Origin: Mycolicibacterium litorale
GTDB lineage: Bacteria; Actinomycetota; Actinomycetes; Mycobacteriales; Mycobacteriaceae
NCBI GenBank assembly: GCA_002007745.1
Contig: CP019882.1
Span: 5,146,001-5,210,000, forward strand
DNA length: 64,000 nucleotides
Direction: 5' to 3'
Part shown: positions 24,835-32,343 of the stretch, in pieces
Layout of the letters: the number at the start of each line of letters is the position of its first letter
How positions within the stretch are numbered: the stretch's first letter is position 1
Translations under genes and position numbers: made by a program
Notes under the pieces: model-generated
What the model was told of the DNA's origin: nothing
Databases searched by the model: none
What the model saw: only the letters and a program-made list of their open reading frames with translations

Positions 24835-26820
24835 CTACTCGGTCAGGTCGTAGACCAACACCCTGCCGATCTGTATCGGGGTGAAGTTGCGCTGAACCCA
24901 CTGCTGGATCAGCGCATTGGTGTCGAGGTGTCCCCACCTGTCCTCGTGGATCGGGTTGGTGACGATGAAGTAGTGGATACGTTTGGACAGCGTCAGGCGC
25001 AGAAACCTATCCGGTGTGGGGGACGGGTCGGTGCCGTTGAATCCGCCGACCGCCATCACCGGGTACCCACTGGCCAGTTGGTATCCGGCCGCGCACACCG
25101 AGCCGACGGTCGCAGCCACCCAGGTGTAGCGGGCAGCATCGGCATCGAGCAGACCGACCAGTCGCGGATCGGGTACGCCGGAGTCCAGCAATGTACAGCC
25201 CACCATGTGCATACCGCCCCCGGGAGCACCGGCCGGTAGCAGGAATCCCGGTCCGCGCGCAGCGGTGATCTCGGCGCGCTGGACCGGCCCGACACCCTTG
25301 GTCATCGCCGTCGCGATGCGCGGCACCGGTCCGGCTATCGGCAGGGCGCCCGCGTTGCCGCGCGCCACGGTCGTGACACTGAACGCGACCGGACCACCCA
25401 ACGCGACCAGCGTCGCCAGCCCCAACATCGCCAGCGGGACCGGCTTGGGACCTACTACCGCATGCCCGAACACCAACCATCCGAGCAACACCGCAGCGGC
25501 CGACAGCACCGCCCAGCGCAAGCCCGGGTAATAGTGCGGAAAGCGGCTCAGCACCTCGTTCGCGGTCCAGGCGGTCAACACCGTCGCGGTGGCCAATGTT
25601 GCTCTTGCCCAACGTCTGTGGCGCTGCCGCCAGCACACGCTCACCCCGATGCCGATCAACGCCGCGATCGACGGCGCCAGAGCCACCGTGTAGTAGGCGT
25701 GGAAGATGCCGGCCATGACACTGAACACCACCCCGGCGGTCAGCAGCCATGACGTCCACAGCATCAGCGACGCACGCTGCCGGTCGCGGCGCGGCGCCCG
25801 GGCTTGCCAGAGCAGCAATGCCAGCGCAAAGCCCAGGGCCGCCCCAAGCAGCCAGCCGATCCCACCGATCTGCTCCGCCTCCCACAACCTGCCAATCCCC
25901 GGCTGCCCCCACGGATGCGCGGATGTCCGCCCGCCCAGATGCACCGGCGAGACGAACCCGGGCGAACCGGTGCTGCCCGGTTCGTCACCGTCGAGCCTGC
26001 CGAAGCCGTTGTACCGCAACGTCAGTTCCAGAATGGAATTGGTCTGTGTGCCACCGATCCACGGCCGCCGGTCGGCCGGCCACAGCTGCACCAGCAACAC
26101 CCACCAGCCGGCCGCAGCCACCGCGGCGACCAAGGCGCCCAACAGCTGCCCGATCCGCGCCGGCAGGCTCGGCGGACCGGCCACCAGGTAGGTGATGGCC
26201 AACGCCGGCATCACCAGCGCGACCTCGAGTTGTTTGGTGAGATAGCCCAATCCGAGCAATCCGCCACACAGCAGCAGCCATCGCAGGCGGCCGTCGTCGA
26301 CGGCACGCAGCAACGCCCACACCGCGGCCACCATCAACAGCACCAGCAGGGCGTCGGGGTTGTTGTAGCGGAAGATCGCGACCGCCACCGGCGTCACGGC
26401 CAGCACCGCGCCCGCGATCAGCCCGGCAGCCTCGCCGAAGCGGCGCCGCACGGTGTCCCACACCAGCGCCACCGCAGCGACTCCCATGAGCGCCTGCGGC
26501 ACCAAGATGCTCCAGGAGTTGAGTCCGAACACGCGGACCGCCAACGCCGGCAACCACAGCGACATCGGCGGTTTGTCCACGCTGATCGAATTGGCGGCGT
26601 CCGAGGAGCCGAACAGGAACGCCGTCCACGACTGCGAACCTGCCTGGGCCGCAGCCGAATAGAAGGCGTTGGCCCAACCGGAGCGGTCCAGGTCCCACAG
26701 ATAGAGCAGCGCGGTCCCGGCCAGCAGCCCCAGCAGCGCCCACCGTGGCCGGCTCAGACCGGTATGAGCCGGGATGGTTTCGGTTGCGCCGAGCGTCGGC
26801 GAGTCGGTGGTGATCGTCAT
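24835..26820 (-). CDS. GT39/ArnT-like membrane glycosyltransferase
   Basis: A 661-residue polytopic glycosyltransferase using a polyprenyl-phosphate sugar donor. The first loop contains LDRSGWANAFYSAAAQAGSQSW and SVDKPPMSLW, the extracytoplasmic acidic/DKPP motif of the PMT/ArnT superfamily (YkcB-like). About 11 hydrophobic helices run to residue 480, and a soluble C-terminal domain of about 180 residues ends VLVYDLTE. It follows the GT2-GtrA gene by 5 bp. The pair forms a unit in which GT2 makes the lipid-linked sugar, GtrA helps flip it and GT39 transfers it outside. The acceptor (cell-wall polymer, lipid or protein) is unknown. Confidence 0.87.
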   Translation of the reverse strand: MTITTDSPTLGATETIPAHTGLSRPRWALLGLLAGTALLYLWDLDRSGWANAFYSAAAQAGSQSWTAFLFGSSDAANSISVDKPPMSLWLPALAVRVFGLNSWSILVPQALMGVAAVALVWDTVRRRFGEAAGLIAGAVLAVTPVAVAIFRYNNPDALLVLLMVAAVWALLRAVDDGRLRWLLLCGGLLGLGYLTKQLEVALVMPALAITYLVAGPPSLPARIGQLLGALVAAVAAAGWWVLLVQLWPADRRPWIGGTQTNSILELTLRYNGFGRLDGDEPGSTGSPGFVSPVHLGGRTSAHPWGQPGIGRLWEAEQIGGIGWLLGAALGFALALLLWQARAPRRDRQRASLMLWTSWLLTAGVVFSVMAGIFHAYYTVALAPSIAALIGIGVSVCWRQRHRRWARATLATATVLTAWTANEVLSRFPHYYPGLRWAVLSAAAVLLGWLVFGHAVVGPKPVPLAMLGLATLVALGGPVAFSVTTVARGNAGALPIAGPVPRIATAMTKGVGPVQRAEITAARGPGFLLPAGAPGGGMHMVGCTLLDSGVPDPRLVGLLDADAARYTWVAATVGSVCAAGYQLASGYPVMAVGGFNGTDPSPTPDRFLRLTLSKRIHYFIVTNPIHEDRWGHLDTNALIQQWVQRNFTPIQIGRVLVYDLTE

Positions 26821-26825
26821 CGCGA

Positions 26826-28046
26826 CTAGCGGGCTGACGCGCCGAACACCCGGCGCAGCGCCACGAAACGCACCAGGGTGGCGACCAGGTTGGCGACGAC
26901 GAGCACCGACAGTTCGACGACTTTGCCGACGGTGGGATCGAAACGGTGCAGCAGGAACAACGACCCGCTGGTGATGGCCAGGCCGAAACCGAAGACCAGC
27001 AAGCCGTGCACATGGTGGCGGGCTGCCCCGGCGCGGCCGCGGATGCCGAAGGTGAACGCCCGGTTGGCCGCGGTGTTGGCCAGCGCGGTGAGCAGCAGCG
27101 CCGTCAGGTTGGCGGCCTGGGCACCCAGTTGGGGGTGCAGTGAAAGGTACAGCAGCGCATAGGCGATGGTACTGGCGATCCCGATCAGGCCGAACCGCAC
27201 CAGCTGGCCGACCATGCCGCGGGGCACGCCGGGAACCAGCGGTTCGCGGCCCAGCGCCGCCTGCAGGTCGCGCAGCGGCAGCGTGCCGGTGGCCAACGCA
27301 CGGCCCACCCGCCAGCAGCCCTTGAGATCGGCGATCGCGGTAGCCGCGATGTCGACCCGCGAGTCGGGGTCGTCGACCCAGTCGACGGGCACTTCGTGGA
27401 TGCGTAGGCCGGCACGTTCACCGAGCACCAGCAGCTCGGTGTCGAAGAACCAGCCGGTGTCGGCGATCAGCGGCAGCAGCCGGCGTGCGACATCGGTGCG
27501 GACCGCTTTGAATCCGCACTGGGCGTCGGAGAACCGGATGCCCAGGAATCCGCGGAGCAACAGGTTGTAACCGCGGGAGACCACTTCGCGTTTGACACCG
27601 CGCACCACCCGCGACGACGCCGCCAGCCGCGAGCCGATGGCGATGTCGGAATGCCCGGACACCAGTGGCGCCACCAGCGGCATCAGCGCCGACAGATCGG
27701 TGGACAGGTCCACGTCCATGTAGGCCACCACATCCGCCGGCGACGAGCCCCAGGCCGCGGCGAGCGCACCGCCGCGCCCCTTCGCATCCAGATGCAGCAC
27801 GTCCACATCGGGCAACTCGTCGGCGAGCCGGCGGGCCACCGACAGCGTGCCGTCGGTGCTCGCGTTGTCGGCCACCACGATTCGCGCCCGGTAGGGCACT
27901 TCCTCGATCAGGAACTGATGCAGCCGGCGCACGCAGGCCGGCAGGTCGCGCTCTTCGTTGTACACCGGGATCACGATGTCGAGGATGTAGCGACTCCCCG
28001 CGAGGACGGAAGCAGTGCTCTGCTCGGCCGGCAGGGTGTCGGTCAT
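26826..28046 (-). CDS. GT2 polyprenyl-phosphate glycosyltransferase fused to GtrA domain
   Basis: A 406-residue two-domain protein. Residues 20-260 are a GT-A fold of the DPM1/DPG synthase type (IVIPVYNEERDLPACV, DNASTDGT, VAYMDVDLSTD as the metal-binding DxD). Residues 280-400 are a GtrA-like domain of four membrane helices (GQLVRFGLIGIASTIAYALLY onward), a putative flippase. Fusions of this kind supply lipid-linked sugar to a GT39 partner, which here is the next gene 5 bp downstream. The pair stands where M. tuberculosis has Rv0759c-Rv0760c adjacent, so it is an insertion relative to that species. Confidence 0.88.
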   Translation of the reverse strand: MTDTLPAEQSTASVLAGSRYILDIVIPVYNEERDLPACVRRLHQFLIEEVPYRARIVVADNASTDGTLSVARRLADELPDVDVLHLDAKGRGGALAAAWGSSPADVVAYMDVDLSTDLSALMPLVAPLVSGHSDIAIGSRLAASSRVVRGVKREVVSRGYNLLLRGFLGIRFSDAQCGFKAVRTDVARRLLPLIADTGWFFDTELLVLGERAGLRIHEVPVDWVDDPDSRVDIAATAIADLKGCWRVGRALATGTLPLRDLQAALGREPLVPGVPRGMVGQLVRFGLIGIASTIAYALLYLSLHPQLGAQAANLTALLLTALANTAANRAFTFGIRGRAGAARHHVHGLLVFGFGLAITSGSLFLLHRFDPTVGKVVELSVLVVANLVATLVRFVALRRVFGASAR

Positions 28047-28166
28047 GTCGATGATGCTGGCGTGCCAAGCTGCTGTGGCACTGGAGCCGGTCTGACAGAT
28101 CGCTGTGAACCAGCTTGGGGAGGCGCACAGCCGCTACGCGCCTGCCCGGCTCATATGCTGGGGCCC

Positions 28167-28571
28167 ATGACCTCCGTCTTCACCAAGATCATCAACCGCG
28201 AACTGCCCGGACGATTCGTCTACGAGGACGACGAGGTGGTCGCCTTCCTCACCATCGAGCCGATGACACCGGGTCACACCCTGGTGGTCCCCCGCGCCGA
28301 GGTGGACAACTGGCAGGACGTCGAACCGGCGGTCTTCAATGCGGTGATGGCGGTGTCCCAGCGGATCGGCAAGGCGGTGTGTGCCGCGTTTGGCGCCGAG
28401 CGGTCCGGCCTGATCATCGCCGGGCTGGAAGTGCCGCACCTGCACGTGCACGTGTTCCCGGCTCGCGACTTGTCCGACTTCGGTTTCGCCCACGTCGACC
28501 GCAATCCGTCGCCGGCGGCGCTGGACGAGGCGCAGGCCAAGATCAAGGCCGCGCTGGCCGAACTCGACTAG
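28167..28571 (+). CDS. HIT-family nucleotide hydrolase/transferase (Rv0759c-like)
   Basis: A 134-residue histidine-triad protein with the active-site motif PHLHVHVFP near residue 93 (HxHxH). HIT proteins hydrolyse nucleoside phosphoramidates or adenylates. The N-terminal FTKIINRELPGRFVYEDDEVVAF is typical of the HINT branch. I use ATG 28167 (MTSVFTKII); ATG 28155 is an alternative. It converges on phoR with overlapping stop codons (TAG on each strand at 28568-28571), the same arrangement as Rv0758/Rv0759c. Confidence 0.93.
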   Translation: MTSVFTKIINRELPGRFVYEDDEVVAFLTIEPMTPGHTLVVPRAEVDNWQDVEPAVFNAVMAVSQRIGKAVCAAFGAERSGLIIAGLEVPHLHVHVFPARDLSDFGFAHVDRNPSPAALDEAQAKIKAALAELD

Positions 28572-29997
28572 CCGATCGCGGCCGGCACGTCGGCGATACG
28601 CGGCAGGCTGACCCGGAAACAGCAGCCCTGCCCGGGCGCGGTCCGGACGGTCACCCGCCCGCCGTGCGCGTAGACCAGCGAGTCGACGATCGACAAGCCC
28701 AGCCCGGTGCCGCCGCTGGCGCGGGCGCGCGAGGAGTCGGTGCGGTAGAACCGCTCGAACACCCGCTGGGCGTCCTCCTGGGTCATCCCCGGTCCTTCGT
28801 CGGCGACTTCCAGCACGGCGTCGTCGGCAGCCGTGCCCACCCGCACGGTGATACGCGCCGTCTCCGGGGTGTGCTGCAGCGCGTTGGCCACCAGATTGCC
28901 CAGCACCTGGCGGAGCCTGGCCTCGTCACCGAGGACCTCGGGCGTGCCGGGCCCGTCGAACACCTCCATGGTGATCGTGCGTTTGGGCGCGATCGACTGC
29001 GCGTCGTGCACCGCATCGGTGGCCAGCGCCAGCAGATCAACCCGGCGTTGTTCGAGGGGCGCTGCGCGTCGAGACGCGCCAGCAGCAGCAGGTCGTCGAC
29101 CAACAGACCCATCCGGCGCGATTCGCTCTCGATCCGAGACATCAGCATCTCGACGTCGCGGGCCGCGCCCTGCCGGTACAGCTCGGCAAAGCCGCGGATG
29201 GTGGTCAGCGGGGTGCGCAGTTCGTGGCTGGCGTCGGTGATGAAGCGCCGCATCCGTTCCTCGGACATCTGGGCGTGCTCGGCCGAGGCCACCGACGAAG
29301 CCATCGCGCTCTGGATCTGGGCCAGCATGCCGTTCAGCGCCAACGACAGCCGGCCGACTTCGGTGCGCGGGTCACGTTCTGGCACACGGCGATCCAACTG
29401 TCCGGCAGCGATTGCCGCTGCCGTCTTCTCCACTTCGACCAGCGGGCGCAAGCTGCGGTGCACCACCCAATAGCCCAGGACGCCGAGGATCACCAGCACC
29501 GCGGTGCCGATCGCGACCTGGGACCAGGCCAGGCTGCGCACGGTCGACTGGATGTCGGACATGTCGATCGCCACCGTGGTCAGTTCCCCGCTGGGCCCGC
29601 GGACCGACACCGCACGCCACTGGACGGCCGAGCCGTCGAGGGAACCGATCGTCACGGGCACAGCGCCGACGTCATTGTCGTCGGGCAGCGCCGGTTCGGC
29701 GTCACGGTCGTTGACGGCCATCCACAGGTGGCCTTCGGTGTCGACCCCGCGGACGTAGAAGTTCGACGGTGGACGGGCCGGGTTGGGCCCCTCGTCGGGC
29801 GGGGGCATGCGGCGGGGAGCTTGGGCCCAGCCTCTCGAGGCGTCGAGCAGGGTCTGGTCGGCGCGGTTGATCAGGTCGTGCTGCAGCGTGGAGGTGACTG
29901 CCACCCCGGATGCCAGCAATCCACAGCCGACCAGGAGCAGCATCGCCGCCACCAGACCGACCCTCAGCGGCAGTTGCCGGCGGTACGGGGTGGACAT
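28568..29997 (-). CDS. phoR: PhoR sensor histidine kinase, single-base frameshift in this sequence
   Basis: PhoR is the membrane kinase of PhoPR, which controls envelope lipids and stress responses. The first frame (from 29997) encodes a transmembrane helix at about 12-36, a periplasmic sensor, a second helix at about 158-178, HAMP, and the H-box ITDASHELRTPL with His258. At residue 314 (LLLLARLDAQRP) the frame is lost. One extra C in the CCCC run (29056-29059 on plus) restores LEQRRVDLLALATDAVHDAQ and then the N-box NLVANALQHTPE and the ATP-binding DEGPGM and GTGLGLS motifs, ending at 28568 (about 476 residues). Read literally, the kinase lacks its ATPase domain. Similar single-base losses elsewhere in the window favour a base-calling error. 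Confidence 0.88.
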
Positions 29998-30035
29998 CTC
30001 TCCATTGTTGGCGCCGGTCGGCGCCCCGCGCCGGA

Positions 30036-30755
30036 TTACCGCGGCTCCCGCAGGACGTATCCGACGCCGCGCAGGGTGTGCAGCAGCCGCTTGTCGCCGG
30101 TGTCGATCTTGCGGCGGAGGTAGGAGACGTAGGACTCGACCACGTTGACGTCACCGCCGAAGTCGTAGCGCCACACGTGGTCGAGAATCTTCGGTTTGCT
30201 CAACACCGTGCCGGCGTTGATCACGAAATACCGCAGCAGGGTGAACTCGGTGGGCGACAGCGAGACCGGTTCGCCGGCCTTCCACACTTCGTGGGTGTCC
30301 TCGTCGAGTTCGATGTCGGCGAACACAAGTCGCGAGTTCCTCGGCTCTTCGACACCCTTGCCGGCTCGGCGCAGGATCACCCGCAACCGGGCGACGACCT
30401 CCTCGAGGCTGAACGGTTTGGTGACGTAGTCGTCCCCACCGAGGGTGAGACCGGCGATCTTGTCCTGCAGGCTGTCGCGGGCGGTGAGGAACAACGCCGG
30501 CGCGTCGATTCCGTCCGCGCGCAGCCGGCGCAGCACACCGAATCCGTCCATACCGGGCATCATCACATCGAGGATCACCGCGTCAGGGCGCACCTCACGG
30601 GCTCGGTCCAGGGCGGCGGGTCCGCTGGAAGCGGTGTGAACCTCGAAGCCCTGGAACTTCAAGCTCACCGACAGCAGCTCGACGATATTGGTCTCATCGT
30701 CGACGACGAGGACACGAGCCTCGGGTTTGATCTCGGGTGATGCGGGTGCGGCCAT
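30036..30755 (-). CDS. phoP: PhoP response regulator
   Basis: A 239-residue OmpR-class regulator. The receiver domain has acidic residues at VVDDE, the phospho-acceptor Asp63 in AVILDVMMPGMDG, the conserved Thr/Lys in LFLTARDS and YVTKPF, and a winged-helix DNA-binding domain at about 140-237 ending LRGVGYVLREPR. It lies 38 bp upstream of phoR in one operon. A textbook PhoP box (two TCACAG repeats 4 bp apart) lies 45-62 bp upstream of the start, pointing to autoregulation. The divergent gene at 30884 is the Rv0756c counterpart. Confidence 0.97.
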   Translation of the reverse strand: MAAPASPEIKPEARVLVVDDETNIVELLSVSLKFQGFEVHTASSGPAALDRAREVRPDAVILDVMMPGMDGFGVLRRLRADGIDAPALFLTARDSLQDKIAGLTLGGDDYVTKPFSLEEVVARLRVILRRAGKGVEEPRNSRLVFADIELDEDTHEVWKAGEPVSLSPTEFTLLRYFVINAGTVLSKPKILDHVWRYDFGGDVNVVESYVSYLRRKIDTGDKRLLHTLRGVGYVLREPR

Positions 30756-30799
30756 GCTGACAATTTCCTCTTACCTTGGTGAACCCACGCTGCATGTGC

Positions 30800-30817
30800 G
30801 CTGTGAGCTTCCTGTGA
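30800..30817 (-). promoter_or_regulatory. PhoP box upstream of phoP
   Basis: On the minus strand TCACAGG-AAGC-TCACAGC is a 7-bp direct repeat with a 4-bp spacer, the published PhoP recognition pattern. It sits in the 128-bp divergent gap and could serve both phoP and the gene at 30884. Confidence 0.75.
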
Positions 30818-30883
30818 GTTGTGTCCCGTGACGGTTTTAACCGATACCGCCGGTTTCGATATTCCCGCTCATACACTTGGCGC

Positions 30884-31626
30884 ATGGACCTGGCGAAGAC
30901 CCTGGTGGGCATCGCGACCACCCCGATGCGCGTGGGGCTCGCCGCAGCCGAGGCGGGCCTCGATGTCGCCAAGGCCGGCCTTGACCTCACCAAACGAACC
31001 TTGGGCGAGGCGGGGGTGGCTGCCTCACCGAACTCGGTGGCCCAGATGTTCGGGCTGGAGGACGCCGTCGCCCGGGCGAACAAGATCGCCCAGCTGCTCG
31101 ACGACGACGCGCCGCTGGGCCGGGCGCTGGCGCCGGACGGCCCCCTGGACCGGCTGATGCGACCTGGCGGGCTCATCGATCGGATCACCGCGACCGACGG
31201 GGTGCTCGACCGGCTGACCGCGGAGGGCGGCGGGCTGGAACGGGCATTGGCGCCCGGCGGGCTGGTCGATCAGCTGCTCGACGAGGACGGTCTGGTCGAG
31301 CGGATTCTCGGCGAGGACGGGCTGGCCGACCGGCTGCTGGCCGAGGGCGGTCTGGTGGAGAAGCTGACCGCCCGCAACGGGCCGCTCGAACAGCTCGCCG
31401 ACGTCGCCGACACGCTCAACCGACTGGCCCCGGGCCTGGAGGCGCTGGCGCCGACCATTGAGACGCTTCGCGAGGCAGTGACCACGCTGAGCCTGGTGGT
31501 CAACCCGCTGAGCAACATCGCCGACCGGATCCCGCTGCCGGGCCGCCGGCGCTACACCCCGCCTCGCCCGATCACCCGGAACGCGTGCACAGCGACCGGC
31601 TGGTGATCGACGACGACGAGCAGTGA
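30884..31626 (+). CDS. Repeat-rich protein divergent from phoP (Rv0756c-like), frameshifted near end
   Basis: A protein of about 247 residues with no recognisable enzyme domain. Residues 85-165 are built of about eight imperfect 10-11-residue repeats of the form GLxDRLxxxxG (GPLDRLMRPG, GVLDRLTAEG, GLVDQLLDED, GLADRLLAEG and so on), probably amphipathic helices. A hydrophobic stretch near 185-205 follows. The frame as read ends in TRNACTATGW at 31606. Adding one C to the run at 31557-31560 gives YTPASPDHPERVHSDRLVI and an acidic DDDEQ tail, stop at 31624-31626, which looks more natural. The position beside a PhoP box suggests PhoP control. The function is unknown. Confidence 0.75.
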
Positions 31627-31670
31627 CCCGCTAGTCTGTTAGGCGGTTCGGGCCGCTTCGGGCCGACCAC

Positions 31671-31742
31671 GCCTCCTTAGCTCAGTGGTAGAGCAACGCT
31701 CTTGTAAAGCGTAGGTCGTCAGTTCAATCCTGACAGGGGGCT
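31671..31742 (+). tRNA. tRNA-Thr (anticodon TGT)
   Basis: A full cloverleaf can be drawn. The acceptor is GCCTCCT/AGGGGGC with discriminator T; the D stem is GCTC/GAGC around AGTGGTA; the anticodon stem is ACGCT/AGCGT around CTTGTAA with anticodon TGT; the T stem is GTCAG/CTGAC around TTCAATC. CCA is not encoded. The 3' half is overlapped antisense by the end of a broken GAF/GGDEF gene. Confidence 0.95.
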
Positions 31743-32068
31743 CCCAGCGTCCGTGGAGCTCAGCGCCTTGGTCCGCTTGTCGGCGTACATGGCCGCATCG
31801 GCGCGCGCCAGGACGGCCTCGGCGAGATCTTCGCCGCTGATCACCGCCATCCCGCAGCTGACGCCGACCCGCACGACACCGGCAACCGCAGCCCTTCGGA
31901 ACCGGCGGCCGCCCGGTACACCATTTCGTCGCCCTCGGCGATCTCGACCACCGCGCCGGGCGCTCCGGTGGCCTCGCACGCCTGGTCGACCACGATCTGC
32001 ATGACGGCCTCGACCGAATCATCGGCGCTGTTGATGGCCCGCTGCACGCGAATGATGGTCTCCAACAT
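31719..32068 (-). pseudogene. Internally deleted GAF-GGDEF (diguanylate cyclase-like) remnant
   Basis: Read from ATG 32068, the first 60 residues look like the start of a GAF domain (LETIIRVQRAINSADDSVEA, then EIAEGDEMVYRAAAGSEGLRLP). At about 31880 the frame changes, and the next homologous piece is the extreme end of a GGDEF domain (RVGVSCGMAV, then LARADAAMYADKRTK). It stops at 31719 inside the tRNA-Thr gene. The rest of GAF and nearly all of GGDEF, including the catalytic motif, are missing. A real internal deletion with frameshift is the simplest reading; unlike the other broken genes, one base does not repair it. It cannot make cyclic di-GMP. Confidence 0.65.
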
Positions 32069-32343
32069 GGACACATCCCCACCCGCCGCCACGGGCACGA
32101 TGATAACGACCGCACCACGGCGTCGCCGTGTATCCACCCGACGCGCACGTCCATGCCCTGAGCTCAGCAAACCAAGGACATCTCGCCGAAAGGTTTCCCA
32201 CCCGCCCACCGTCCGGCATAGGATTCGCTGAAATAGCAAACTGGTGTACGCGAAGTGGTGCCCTTGTGCGCTGCGACCGGCGGGTTTGCGGCGACGGTCG
32301 CCGACTTTCCCGACCACACCGAACTGTGCGAAGGCGGTACTCA

